Assembly: GCA_947259075.1 (NCBI GenBank)
Contig: CAMYKQ010000055.1
Coordinates: forward strand, 23,396 to 87,395
Reading direction: 5' to 3'
From: an uncultured Gammaproteobacteria bacterium
GTDB taxonomy: Bacteria > Pseudomonadota > Gammaproteobacteria > DRLM01
Length of the DNA: 64,000 nucleotides
The position numbers and the translations under genes were made by a program. Under the pieces are notes generated by a model. It saw only the letters and a list, made by a program, of their open reading frames with translations, did no database searches and was not told the origin of the DNA. Shown piece by piece: positions 20,582-30,608 of this stretch (its first letter is position 1; each line of letters begins with the position of its first letter).

Positions 20582-20646
20582 GCGGGGCCGTCTTAATTAT
20601 TTTTCAACACACCCTATTATTTGTGTAACCGCCGTGGAGCAGCGCC

Positions 20647-21351
20647 ATGCCTGAAATTATTCCCAATTGGCACCCCATCTTCGTTCACTTCACCGTGGCC
20701 TTATTCTCGCTGGCGGCAGGGCTGTTCGTCATCACGCCTTTCATTAAGCCACCCTTGCAAGATCAATGGCGCATCGTGGCGCGCTGGGCCTTGTGGTTTG
20801 GCGCGGGCATTACCGTCATCACCGGTTTGAGCGGATGGTACGCCTACAGCACCGTGGCGCATGACGCGCCCTCGCACGCGGCGATGACCGAGCATCGCAA
20901 CTGGGCCCTCGCCGCCATCATTCTGTTTCTGTCCCTGGCCGTGTGGTCCGCGCTGCGTGCGCGGCGTAATCAAATAATGGGCGCGAGCTTCGTAGGCCTG
21001 ATGGCGGTCGCCGCCGGCTTGTTGGGATCGACCGCCTGGCACGGCGGCGAGCTGGTCTATCGCTATGGCTTGGGCGTGATGTCGCTGCCCAAGACGGATA
21101 CGCATCAGCATGGCGCGGCGGCGCACGGCGCGGAGGGTCACGCGCATGCAGCGGGTGCGTCCGGCATCGGCATGGAAGGCATGCCGGGCATGGATATGGA
21201 AAAGGCGCCTAGTATGAGTTCATCCGCTCAGGGTCATGATGACGGGCATGCGCATGCACACGATGAAGACATGAATCTGGACGGGGAAACTGGTGTGATG
21301 AACGAGGCCGTGCATGAGGCCGGCGGTCACGATGACGGGCACGCGCATTGA
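20647..21351 (+). CDS. DUF2231-like multi-pass membrane protein with His-rich C-terminal tail (copy 2)
   Basis: MPEIIPNWHPIFVHFTVALFS, nearly identical N-terminus to copy 1; tail ends HEAGGHDDGHAH. Confidence 0.75.
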   Translation: MPEIIPNWHPIFVHFTVALFSLAAGLFVITPFIKPPLQDQWRIVARWALWFGAGITVITGLSGWYAYSTVAHDAPSHAAMTEHRNWALAAIILFLSLAVWSALRARRNQIMGASFVGLMAVAAGLLGSTAWHGGELVYRYGLGVMSLPKTDTHQHGAAAHGAEGHAHAAGASGIGMEGMPGMDMEKAPSMSSSAQGHDDGHAHAHDEDMNLDGETGVMNEAVHEAGGHDDGHAH

Positions 21352-21385
21352 TGCAAGGCTGGCCCGCGGTGATGGAGGTGGCGAA

Positions 21386-21823
21386 ATGAAGTGCGGTGTC
21401 TGGCTAGTGATGCTGGCGCTGGCGGTAACGATAACGCCGGCTTATGCGGCGGGAAAGCATGTGCGTGAGCTGCCCCAGCATACCATCATGGGGCAGGGGG
21501 GCGATGAAGGGGCGCATCTGCCGGCGGTGGATGAGGTCCGTGGCGATATCGCCGCATTAGGTTCATTGACGCAGCGGCTGCGGGCGACGCAAGACCAGGC
21601 CGAGCGCCGTGATTTGGTACAGCAATATCAGCTTGCAATGAGCCAGGCCATGACCCGCTTGCGCGGGCAGCATGGCGCGCTTGCGCGGGGTGCGGCCGGG
21701 CCTGTCACGGCGCCCGCGACGGCCCTGATGGAGCTGCGGCATCGCATGGCGGATCAAATCGATCCGCTACAGCAAATGCTGGAGGAGATGATGGCGTTGC
21801 AGTTCGCGCTGCTGGGGCTTTGA
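21386..21823 (+). CDS. Secreted protein of unknown function
   Basis: Signal peptide MKCGVWLVMLALAVTITPAYAAG; RBS ggaggt upstream of ATG 21386. Confidence 0.55.
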   Translation: MKCGVWLVMLALAVTITPAYAAGKHVRELPQHTIMGQGGDEGAHLPAVDEVRGDIAALGSLTQRLRATQDQAERRDLVQQYQLAMSQAMTRLRGQHGALARGAAGPVTAPATALMELRHRMADQIDPLQQMLEEMMALQFALLGL

Positions 21824-21856
21824 CGCGACGCAAGCGGCGTTAACCCCAAAGGGGGG

Positions 21857-21988
21857 ATGACGATGATGCACGAGATGAACGATTGGCATTGGGGTTTTGG
21901 TTTTGGCCACTGGGCGCTAGGTATTCTATTTTGGCTGGTGATTATCCTGGCGATCGCCGCGCTGATCAAATACGTGGTTCGTAAGTGA
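21857..21988 (+). CDS. 43-aa single-TM small protein (MTMMHEMNDWHWGFGFGHWALGILFWLVIILAIAALIKYVVRK)
   Basis: Short ORF missing from the supplied track; purine-rich RBS (ggggg) and clear hydrophobic helix. Confidence 0.65.
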   Translation: MTMMHEMNDWHWGFGFGHWALGILFWLVIILAIAALIKYVVRK

Positions 21989-22022
21989 GGCGCGCTATAT
22001 ATCAAGCTAAAGGAATTACGCC

Positions 22023-23090
22023 ATGATGAAATTCATGAGTTCCATGCTCGCGGTGATGTTGTTGGCTTCCTATGGCGCCACGGCCGCGCCATTACTGTAC
22101 GTGCCCACTGGCGAGGCCAATGATCTGGTGATCATTGATGTGCGAAGCGATAGCATCGTTGGCCGCATTGATGAATTGGAAAACGCGCACGGTCTCGCCG
22201 CCAGTGCCAAGAGTGACTATCTCGTGGCCGGCAGCATGCAGCAGATAGACGCCAGCGGGTCACGAGCCGCGGGCAGACCCGCCGCCGTGAGTGAGGCCGA
22301 GCATGCGGCGCATCATGCCGCCGGTACCGAGAGCGCGGCCCCGGCCCCGGCCAGTCCCAGTTATCTGGCCATCATCCATCCCAAACACGGCCACGTCATG
22401 CGCCGCGTCGAGGTGCGCGCTTTGACGCACCACACCGCGGTGGCGCCCGATGGCAAAACCGCCATCGCCGTGCATTCCGGCGCGGGCGGCATCTCGGTCG
22501 TTGATCTGGACACGATGGCGGTGGTGAAAACCGTGCAGACCGGTGAGTGGCCCAATTATGCCGTGTTCAGCGGCGACGGCCGGCGTTTGTATGTCTCCAA
22601 TGCGCGCAGCGGCACGGTCAGTGAGCTCGATACTCGCGATTGGAGCGTGCTGCGTGATGTCGCCGCGGGCAAGGAACCTGAACATTTGGCGCTGGCGCCC
22701 AAGGATGACAGCAGACTTTACGTCGTCGATGTTGCCGCTGGCGCGGTGGCGGCGGTGGATCTGCGCAAAGCCGAGGTGGTCAAACGCTATCAGATCGGCG
22801 CGGAGACGCACGGTGCCGCTCTCTCCGCGGATGGGCGCTGGCTGTTCGCCTCAAGCAAGGGCGAGGGGAGGCTGGTGCGCATCGACCTCAGTAACGATGA
22901 GCAACTTGCCATTGATTTGCGGCCCGCGCCCTATCACGTGGAATACGCCGCCGCCGTCAACAAGCTCTATGTGTCCAGCCGTAAGAATCCGCTGATTTGG
23001 GTGATCGATCCCGCGAGTTTGCGGATATTGAAGGAAATTGATATTGGCGCGGGTGTCGCGCATCAGATGGTGATACTCGATAGGGAATGA
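22023..23090 (+). CDS. Periplasmic YncE-like beta-propeller protein
   Basis: Signal peptide then propeller repeats ([53 protein letters not shown]). Confidence 0.75.
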   Translation: MMKFMSSMLAVMLLASYGATAAPLLYVPTGEANDLVIIDVRSDSIVGRIDELENAHGLAASAKSDYLVAGSMQQIDASGSRAAGRPAAVSEAEHAAHHAAGTESAAPAPASPSYLAIIHPKHGHVMRRVEVRALTHHTAVAPDGKTAIAVHSGAGGISVVDLDTMAVVKTVQTGEWPNYAVFSGDGRRLYVSNARSGTVSELDTRDWSVLRDVAAGKEPEHLALAPKDDSRLYVVDVAAGAVAAVDLRKAEVVKRYQIGAETHGAALSADGRWLFASSKGEGRLVRIDLSNDEQLAIDLRPAPYHVEYAAAVNKLYVSSRKNPLIWVIDPASLRILKEIDIGAGVAHQMVILDRE

Positions 23091-23115
23091 GCGATCGCAT
23101 CTTAAGGAGGCTGAT

Positions 23116-25611
23116 ATGGCGCCGCTAAAAGATCCCGTTTGCGGTATGGATGTCACTACGGCTTCAGCGCATCACGCCGAACATGCGGGGCGGCGCTATT
23201 ATTTTTGCAGCGCTAACTGCCTGCAAAAATTTAAGCGGGCGCCGCGGTCATATAGCCAAGGCGCGGCGGGGCGGGATCATGTCCAGCACCATGCCGCCGA
23301 GGATGACGTCGTAGACAAGGCGCCCGTGATGCGGCCGCACGCGATGCTGGACTCATCCACTAAAAACCAACGGCGGGATGCCCCCACCCTCTACACCTGT
23401 CCCATGCATCCCGAAGTTCAGCAAGCTGGCCCAGGCGCTTGCCCGAAATGCGGTATGGCGCTGGAACCGCTGGCGCCGTCCGCGCCCGCGGCGCAGACCG
23501 AATACACCTGCCCCATGCACCCGGAGGTGGTACAGGATCATCCCGGGAATTGCCCTAAGTGCGGCATGACGCTGGAGCCGCGCACGGTGGCGGCGGGAGA
23601 GGAAGACAACGCCGAGCTGCGTGATATGACCCGCCGTTTTTGGATCAGCGCGGTGCTTGCCATCCCCGTGTTCTTCAGCGCCATGGGCGCGGAGTTTTGG
23701 CCGGAGTCCTTCGCGGAGATCGTGCAGCCGCGCACGCGGCAGTGGCTGGAGCTGCTGCTGGCGACGCCGGTGGTGCTGTGGGGCGGCTGGCCCTTCTTCG
23801 TGCGCGGCTGGCGCTCGCTGCTCACGCGCAATCTCAATATGTTCACCCTCATCGGCTTAGGGATCGCCGTGGCCTGGGGCTATAGCGTGGTGGCGGTTCT
23901 CGTCCCCGGTATCTTCCCGCGCGCCGTATTTAACGAGCGGGGCGTGGTGCCGGTGTACTTCGAGGCCGCCGCCGTGATTACCGCGCTGGTGCTGCTGGGA
24001 CAGGTGCTGGAGCTGCGCGCCCGCAGCCAGACCAATGCCGCCATCAAGCTGTTGCTGGGGCTGGCGCCGAAAACGGCGCGCATCGTCCGCGTCGACGGCA
24101 GCGAAGAAGACATCCCGCTGGAACGGGTGCAACCCGGCGACCGTCTGCGCGTCCGTCCCGGCGAAAAGGTGCCGGTGGACGGCACGGTGGCCGAAGGGCA
24201 GAGTAACGTCGATGAATCCATGGTCACCGGCGAACCGGTCCCGGTGGAAAAACGTGCCGGCGCCAAGCTCATCGGCGCCACGGTGAACGGCACCGGCGGT
24301 CTGCTGATGACGGCGGAGAAGGTCGGCAGCGAAACCCTGCTGGCGCAGATCGTCCGCATGGTGGCGGAGGCGCAGCGTTCCCGCGCGCCGATCCAGAAGT
24401 TGGCGGATGTGGTATCCGGGTATTTCGTCCCGGCGGTGGTGCTCATCGCCGTCATCACGCTCATCGTTTGGGGGATGTTCGGGCCGGAACCGCGTCTGGC
24501 CCATGCCGTGATCAACGCCGTGGCCGTGCTCATCATCGCCTGTCCCTGCGCCCTGGGGTTGGCGACGCCGGTGTCGATCATGGTGGGCACCGGGCGCGGC
24601 GCGATGATGGGGGTGTTGTTCAAGAACGCCGAGGCGCTGGAGGTCATGCGCAAGGTCGACACCCTGGTGGTGGACAAGACCGGTACTCTTACCGAAGGCC
24701 GCCCCGAGCTGGTGAGCGTGACCCCGGCCACGGACTTCGATGAACAAGAGATCGTGCGCCTGGCCGCCAGCGTCGAACGCGCCAGCGAGCATCCGCTGGC
24801 CGCCGCCATAGTCCGCGGCGCGGAGCAGCGTGGCGCGCCGCTGGTAACGGCGGAAGATTTTCAATCCGTTACCGGCAAGGGCGTCACTGGAGTGGTGGAC
24901 GGCCGCAAGCTGGCCCTGGGCAATCTCAAATTATTACAGGGGCTCGGTATCGATGCGGGCGATCTGCCGGCTAAGGCCGATGCCCTGCGCGGCGAGGGCC
25001 AGACGGTGATGTTTCTCGGCATCGATGGCCGCGCCGCCGGACTCATAGGCGTGGCCGATCCGATCAAGGCCACTACGGCTGAGGCGATCAAATTGCTGCA
25101 CGGTGAAGGAATCCGCATTGTCATGCTCACCGGCGACAGCCGCAAGACCGCCGAGGCGGTGGCCGCCAAGCTCAACATCGATGAGATCCATGCCGAGGTG
25201 TTGCCGGATCAAAAGGCCGGCGTGGTCAAGCAGCTGCAGGCCGAAGGCCGCATCGTCGCCATGGCCGGTGATGGTATCAATGACGCGCCGGCCCTGGCCC
25301 AGGCCCAAGTGGGCATCGCCATGGGCACCGGCACCGATGTCGCCATGGAGAGCGCGGGGGTGACGCTGGTCAAGGGGGATTTACGCGGCATCGTCCGCGC
25401 CCGGCGGCTGTCGCGCGCCACCATGCGCAATATCCGTCAGAACCTGTTCTTCGCCTTCATCTACAACGCGCTGGGTGTGCCCGTGGCGGCCGGCGTGCTC
25501 TATCCCGTCTTCGGTCTGCTGCTCTCGCCGATGATCGCCGCGGCGGCCATGAGCTTCAGCTCGGTGTCGGTGATCGCTAATGCGCTACGGTTGAAGCGTG
25601 TCAGTCTGTAA
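23116..25611 (+). CDS. copA: Copper-translocating P-type ATPase with N-terminal YHS domain and two heavy-metal-binding domains
   Basis: KDPVCGMDV...[12 protein letters not shown] (YHS); two YTCPMHPEV...CPKCGM modules; CPC motif [20 protein letters not shown]. Confidence 0.95.
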   Translation: MAPLKDPVCGMDVTTASAHHAEHAGRRYYFCSANCLQKFKRAPRSYSQGAAGRDHVQHHAAEDDVVDKAPVMRPHAMLDSSTKNQRRDAPTLYTCPMHPEVQQAGPGACPKCGMALEPLAPSAPAAQTEYTCPMHPEVVQDHPGNCPKCGMTLEPRTVAAGEEDNAELRDMTRRFWISAVLAIPVFFSAMGAEFWPESFAEIVQPRTRQWLELLLATPVVLWGGWPFFVRGWRSLLTRNLNMFTLIGLGIAVAWGYSVVAVLVPGIFPRAVFNERGVVPVYFEAAAVITALVLLGQVLELRARSQTNAAIKLLLGLAPKTARIVRVDGSEEDIPLERVQPGDRLRVRPGEKVPVDGTVAEGQSNVDESMVTGEPVPVEKRAGAKLIGATVNGTGGLLMTAEKVGSETLLAQIVRMVAEAQRSRAPIQKLADVVSGYFVPAVVLIAVITLIVWGMFGPEPRLAHAVINAVAVLIIACPCALGLATPVSIMVGTGRGAMMGVLFKNAEALEVMRKVDTLVVDKTGTLTEGRPELVSVTPATDFDEQEIVRLAASVERASEHPLAAAIVRGAEQRGAPLVTAEDFQSVTGKGVTGVVDGRKLALGNLKLLQGLGIDAGDLPAKADALRGEGQTVMFLGIDGRAAGLIGVADPIKATTAEAIKLLHGEGIRIVMLTGDSRKTAEAVAAKLNIDEIHAEVLPDQKAGVVKQLQAEGRIVAMAGDGINDAPALAQAQVGIAMGTGTDVAMESAGVTLVKGDLRGIVRARRLSRATMRNIRQNLFFAFIYNALGVPVAAGVLYPVFGLLLSPMIAAAAMSFSSVSVIANALRLKRVSL

Positions 25612-25642
25612 GTGGCAGGTGAATAAAGGAGGTGGTGGATAG

Positions 25643-25855
25643 ATGAAGAGGAATGTCGAGCATGGCGAGGCGCGGTGGCGTTCGCGTTCCGGTCTGGTAC
25701 TGATCGGCTTCGCGGCGGTCGCCGGGTTTTTTTTGCTCAGCGAACACCGCGCCCACGCGCTGGGGTGGCTGCCCTGGCTGATCTTGCTCGCCTGTCCGCT
25801 GTTGCATGTCTTCATGCACGGCGGCCATGGCAAAGAAGAGCACCGTCATGACTGA
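25643..25855 (+). CDS. Small DUF2933-like membrane protein
   Basis: 70 aa; RWRSRSGLVLIGFAAVAGFFLLSEHRAHALGWLPWLILLACPLLHVFMHGGHGKEEHRHD. Confidence 0.7.
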   Translation: MKRNVEHGEARWRSRSGLVLIGFAAVAGFFLLSEHRAHALGWLPWLILLACPLLHVFMHGGHGKEEHRHD

Positions 25856-26492
25856 ATCGTCAGGCTATGGCCTCTGGTCGCTGGTGATCATCAACTCGCT
25901 GGTGTTCATCTTCTTCGCCTTCAGTTTCTTCAACCCGCAGACGAAACGCGACTGGCGCTCCTTCGGCGCCTTCTCGGCGTTTCTAGTGGCGCTGTTCACC
26001 GAGATGTACGGTTTTCCCCTGACGATTTATTTTCTTTCGGGTTGGTTGCAGAGCCACTATCCGCAGGTGGATTGGTTGTCCCATGATGCGGGACATCTAA
26101 TGGAGATGTTGTTCGGTTGGCGCGCTAACCCCCATTGGGGGCCGTTTCATATTCTGAGCATGATCTTCATCGGTGGCGGGTTCTGGTTGCTGGCCTCCGC
26201 CTGGCAAGTGCTGTACCCGGCGCGGAGTGCCCGCAATTTAGCCACTACCGGACCCTATGCCCGGATCCGCCATCCGCAATATGTGGCATTCATCCTTATC
26301 ATGTTCGGCTTCCTGCTGCAGTGGCCGACGCTACTCACGCTGCTGATGTTCCCCGTGCTGGTCTCCATGTGTGTCAGGCTGGCGCGTTATGAAGAGAACC
26401 TGGCGCGGGCGGAGTTCGCTGATAGGTACGCGCGTTACGCCGCGCATACGCCCGGATTTTTTCCGTCCTTCGGGCAAGTGCCGAGACCTTAG
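25848..26492 (+). CDS. Isoprenylcysteine carboxyl methyltransferase-family membrane protein
   Basis: ATG 25848 overlaps the upstream stop; TGPYARIRHPQYVAFILIMFGF...RYEENLARAEFADRYARYAAHTPGFFP. Confidence 0.8.
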   Translation: MTESSGYGLWSLVIINSLVFIFFAFSFFNPQTKRDWRSFGAFSAFLVALFTEMYGFPLTIYFLSGWLQSHYPQVDWLSHDAGHLMEMLFGWRANPHWGPFHILSMIFIGGGFWLLASAWQVLYPARSARNLATTGPYARIRHPQYVAFILIMFGFLLQWPTLLTLLMFPVLVSMCVRLARYEENLARAEFADRYARYAAHTPGFFPSFGQVPRP

Positions 26493-26605
26493 GCGTAGTG
26501 GTGATGTTGTAAGTGACGAAGATTTTCTTGTGCTTGTAGTGACGCGCCGCAAGACCCGGGGCACGTAAAAGATTTTGTGGTCGCCTTGCTTCGAAGGAGG
26601 AAGCT

Positions 26606-27256
26606 ATGCCATTCCCGCCACATGCCGTCGTGGATATCTATCGTCGACGCGCGCGGCATTACGATGTCAGCGCCAATCTTTATTACCTTCTTGGCTTTCG
26701 CGAATACGCCTATCGCCGCAAGGCGGTGGCGGCGCTTAAGCTCCGGCCTGGCGATACCGTCGTCGAGATAGGCTGCGGCACGGGCCTGAATTTTTCACTG
26801 CTGCAAGCGGCGATCGGCCCTGCGGGCCGGTTGATCGGCGTGGATTTGACGGACGCGATGCTGGAACAGGCGCGGCGGCGGGTGCGGGCGCAAGCTTGGT
26901 CCAATGTGGAGTTGGTTCACGGCGACGCGGCGAAGTATGAATTTCCACACGATGTCGCGGGCGTTCTATCCACCTTCGCCATTAGTCTGAGCGCTGATTA
27001 TGATCGCATCATTCAGCGCGCCGCCGCCGCGCTGGCCGTGGGGCGGCGCTGCGCCATTCTCGATCTCAAACAACCCGAGCACGCCCCGCCGTGGCTGGTG
27101 AAGCTGGGCGTGTGGCTGACACGGCCGTTCGCCGTCAGCTTGGATATTACCGGGCGGCATGCCTGGGAGTCAGTCGAGAGGTATTTGGTCAATACCTCGT
27201 ACCAGGAATATTATTTCGGCTTTGCCTATTTGGCCGTAGGCGAGGCGCCAACGTGA
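26606..27256 (+). CDS. Class I SAM-dependent methyltransferase
   Basis: VVEIGCGTGLNFSLLQAAIGPAGRLIGVDLTDAMLEQARRRV. Confidence 0.85.
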   Translation: MPFPPHAVVDIYRRRARHYDVSANLYYLLGFREYAYRRKAVAALKLRPGDTVVEIGCGTGLNFSLLQAAIGPAGRLIGVDLTDAMLEQARRRVRAQAWSNVELVHGDAAKYEFPHDVAGVLSTFAISLSADYDRIIQRAAAALAVGRRCAILDLKQPEHAPPWLVKLGVWLTRPFAVSLDITGRHAWESVERYLVNTSYQEYYFGFAYLAVGEAPT

Positions 27257-27327
27257 CGTAAGGCGAAGGTGGCAAGGCCAAGCTTGCTCCGCGGAGCCTA
27301 TGGGATAGAGGGCGCCATTTATCGGCA

Positions 27328-28050
27328 TCAGCCTGCGTGGTGATGCGCGGTTTGCGCCGGACGGAGTTGCGACCAGCTGATGTGTTCATAGACGCTGGAC
27401 CAATACATGCCAAAGCTGAAAGCGAACAGCAGCTCTTCGATCGGCATGTTGAAGAGCGCTATGCCCGAGAGCGCGTCCAGATTCCAGACGCGATCAATGT
27501 AGCCTGGGGCGGTCCATTCCAATCCCATCAGGAAAATTATGTAGTAGATGAGAAAGAGCAGGCCGCCGCGCCATGTTTTCGTAGTTAAATCCGGCCGGCA
27601 GATCATGGTGGCCAGCGCCCCCGCCGCCATGGCGGCGATGCCTGGGTAGATGGGGTTCCAAGGCAGGAAGTAGAGTAAGAGGAATACGATGAAGGGTGTG
27701 GCGAGGGCGTAGCGATGATAACGGTGACGCGGAGAATGGTGATCCGCGCCGCGCATGCTGGCGAACCGTTTGCGGTTGATGACGTTGTATAGCGTTACGC
27801 CTACGCCGCCGATGGCGAAACAGAATATTAAGCTTTCGATGTCGAAGCCGGTGCGCTGTGCTAGATCGAATAAGCTGGGCGGATTCCAGTATTCGGGTAC
27901 GAATAAAGGCTCCGTGAGGCCAAAGGGCGCGGTGAGTAAGCTAGCCCGCCACATCACGCGCCGCTGACTGGGAAATAGCCAGTAGATGAGGGTCCAAGGA
28001 AGGAGAAACGCGGTGGACCATAGCAGCCAAACGTGTTGCTCGTGAATCAT
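27328..28050 (-). CDS. Lycopene cyclase domain integral membrane protein
   Basis: Multi-TM; LFVPEYWNPPSLFDL and NMPIEELLFAFSFGMYWSSVYEH resemble the CrtYc/CrtYd-type domain. Start ATG at 28050. Confidence 0.6.
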   Translation of the reverse strand: MIHEQHVWLLWSTAFLLPWTLIYWLFPSQRRVMWRASLLTAPFGLTEPLFVPEYWNPPSLFDLAQRTGFDIESLIFCFAIGGVGVTLYNVINRKRFASMRGADHHSPRHRYHRYALATPFIVFLLLYFLPWNPIYPGIAAMAAGALATMICRPDLTTKTWRGGLLFLIYYIIFLMGLEWTAPGYIDRVWNLDALSGIALFNMPIEELLFAFSFGMYWSSVYEHISWSQLRPAQTAHHHAG

Positions 28051-28165
28051 GGGAGAATTATGCACTATTGGAACGATGCGGGTATATTGAGAGACGAATG
28101 ATAATGACGCGCCGCCACGGGTGTTTCGGGGTGCGGCAGCGCGTCCAGCCACGGAGGGAACAGCA

Positions 28166-30550
28166 ATGAGCGATGCAAGCGTGACCCATGACAAGCCTCT
28201 TTCCGCGGCTGAGCTCGACACGATCAACGCCTACTGGCGCGCGGCGAATTACCTCTCGGTGGGGCAGATCTATCTGCTCGATAATCCGCTGCTCAAGGAG
28301 CCGCTCAGCCTGGCGCACGTCAAGCCGCGTCTGCTCGGCCATTGGGGGACGACGCCGGGCTTGAATTTTATCTACGTGCATCTGAACCGCCTCATCAAGG
28401 CGCGTGATCTCAGTATGATCTACGTCTGCGGTCCCGGCCACGGCGGCCCCGCGCTGGTGGCCAATACCTATCTCGAAGGCACGTACAGCGAGTTCTATCC
28501 CAACATCAGCCAGGACGGCATGGGCATGAGGCGGCTGTTCAAGCAGTTCTCTTTTCCCGGCGGCATTCCCAGTCACGTGGCGCCCGAGACACCAGGCTCG
28601 ATACACGAAGGCGGCGAGTTGGGTTACGCGCTGTCGCATGCCTATGGCGCGGCCTTTGATAACCCGGACTTGGTCGTCGCGTGCGTGGTGGGCGACGGTG
28701 AGGCGGAGACCGGGCCGATGGCCACGGCCTGGCATTCCAATAAATTTCTCAATCCGGCGCGCGACGGCGCGGTGCTGCCCATTCTGCATTTAAACGGTTA
28801 CAAGATCGCCAACCCCACCGTGCTGGCGCGCATGCCGCGCGCGGAGTTGACGAGCCTCTTCACCGGCTATGGTTACCGGCCTTATTTCGTCGAAGGCCAC
28901 GATCCCGCGGTAGTGCATCAGCAGATGGCCGCGACCTTGGATGCGGTCATGGATGAGATACACGATATCCAACGCGCGGCGCGCGCCAACGGCGTGGTGA
29001 GCCGGCCCACCTGGCCCATGATTATTATGCGCACCCCCAAGGGCTGGACCGGGCCGAAAGAAGTGGACGGTAAAAAGACCGAGGATTACTGGCGTTCGCA
29101 TCAAGTGCCCTTTGGAGAATTGGCGAGCAAGCCGGGGCATTTGGCGTTGCTCGAACAGTGGCTGAAGACGTATCGCGCTGAAGAGTTGTTTGACGACAAC
29201 GGGACGCTGATCCCCGAGCTGCAAGCGCTGGCGCCCAGCGGCGAGCGGCGCATGGGCGCCAATCCGCATGCCAACGGCGGCGTGTTACTGAAGAATTTGA
29301 AAATGCCCGATTACCGCGACTACGCGGTGGCCGTGCCGCAGCCGGGACGCGCGGAAGCCGAGGCGACGCGGGTGATGGGGCAGTTGTTGCGCGATGTGAT
29401 GCAGCTCAATGCCAAGCAGCGCAATTTCCGCGTCTTCGGCCCCGACGAGACCGCGTCTAATCGTCTCGGTGCCTTGTTTGAGGTGACCGATCGCACCTGG
29501 CTGGCGGAAACCATTCCCGAAGACGATCATCTCGCCCCCGACGGGCGGGTGATGGAAATCCTTTCGGAGCATACCTGTCAGGGCTGGCTGGAAGGTTATC
29601 TGCTCACCGGCCGCCATGGTCTGTTTTCCTGCTACGAGGCCTTCATCCACATCATCGACTCGATGTTCAATCAGCACGCCAAATGGCTCAAGGTGACCAG
29701 TAAGGAGATCCCGTGGCGCCGCCCCATTGCCTCGCTAAATTATTTACTCACCTCGCATGTGTGGCGCCAGGATCACAATGGCTTTTCGCATCAAGATCCC
29801 GGCTTCATCGACCATGTGGTGAACAAGAAGGCCGACATCATCCGCGTCTATCTGCCGCCCGATGCCAACACCTTGCTGTACGTCACCGACCGTTGTCTGC
29901 GCTCGCGCGATTTCGTCAATGTCATCGTCGCCGGCAAGCAGCCGCAGTTGCAATGGCTGGACATGGACGCGGCGGAGAAGCATTGCTCGGCGGGCATCGG
30001 CATCTGGAAATGGGCCAGCAACGACGACGGCGCCGAGCCCGATGTGGTGCTGGCCTGCGCCGGCGACGTGCCCACGCTGGAGGCCTTGGCGGCGGTGGAT
30101 CTGCTGCGCCAGCATGTGCCCGAACTCAAGGTGCGCTTGGTGAACATCGTGGATTTGATGACGTTGCAACAAAAGGAAGAGCATCCGCATGGCTTGTCCG
30201 ATAAGGACTTCGATACCTTGTTCACCACCGACAAGCCGGTCATCTTCGCCTATCACGGTTATCCCTGGCTGATCCACCGTCTCACCTACCGGCGCAGCAA
30301 TCACCGTAATCTGCACGTGCGCGGCTATAAAGAGGAGGGCACGACCTCCACGCCCTTCGACATGGTGGTGCGCAATGACCTGGACCGTTTTCATCTGGTC
30401 GCCGACGTCATCGACCGCGTGCCCAAGCTGGGTTACAAGGCGGCGTATTTGAAACAGACGATGCGTGACAAACTCATCGAGCACAAACACTACATCACGA
30501 AACACGGCCAGGATCTGCCCGAGGTGCGTGAATGGCGCTGGCAATATTGA
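28166..30550 (+). CDS. xfp: Xylulose-5-phosphate/fructose-6-phosphate phosphoketolase
   Basis: [61 protein letters not shown] and [10 protein letters not shown]. Confidence 0.97.
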   Translation: MSDASVTHDKPLSAAELDTINAYWRAANYLSVGQIYLLDNPLLKEPLSLAHVKPRLLGHWGTTPGLNFIYVHLNRLIKARDLSMIYVCGPGHGGPALVANTYLEGTYSEFYPNISQDGMGMRRLFKQFSFPGGIPSHVAPETPGSIHEGGELGYALSHAYGAAFDNPDLVVACVVGDGEAETGPMATAWHSNKFLNPARDGAVLPILHLNGYKIANPTVLARMPRAELTSLFTGYGYRPYFVEGHDPAVVHQQMAATLDAVMDEIHDIQRAARANGVVSRPTWPMIIMRTPKGWTGPKEVDGKKTEDYWRSHQVPFGELASKPGHLALLEQWLKTYRAEELFDDNGTLIPELQALAPSGERRMGANPHANGGVLLKNLKMPDYRDYAVAVPQPGRAEAEATRVMGQLLRDVMQLNAKQRNFRVFGPDETASNRLGALFEVTDRTWLAETIPEDDHLAPDGRVMEILSEHTCQGWLEGYLLTGRHGLFSCYEAFIHIIDSMFNQHAKWLKVTSKEIPWRRPIASLNYLLTSHVWRQDHNGFSHQDPGFIDHVVNKKADIIRVYLPPDANTLLYVTDRCLRSRDFVNVIVAGKQPQLQWLDMDAAEKHCSAGIGIWKWASNDDGAEPDVVLACAGDVPTLEALAAVDLLRQHVPELKVRLVNIVDLMTLQQKEEHPHGLSDKDFDTLFTTDKPVIFAYHGYPWLIHRLTYRRSNHRNLHVRGYKEEGTTSTPFDMVVRNDLDRFHLVADVIDRVPKLGYKAAYLKQTMRDKLIEHKHYITKHGQDLPEVREWRWQY

Positions 30551-30608
30551 GGCCGACTGGTTCATATCGCAAACATAAATGCATGTGCGCGGGAGGTTGT
30601 GATTGTTG

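Noticed and set aside
23857-24864. 335-aa and 309-aa minus-strand ORFs antisense to the Cu ATPase
   Set aside because: Two overlapping frames on the same strand opposite a confident P-type ATPase are typical GC-driven artefacts.
28058-28789. 243-aa minus-strand ORF overlapping the start of phosphoketolase
   Set aside because: Opposite strand of a highly conserved phosphoketolase N-terminus; no domain.
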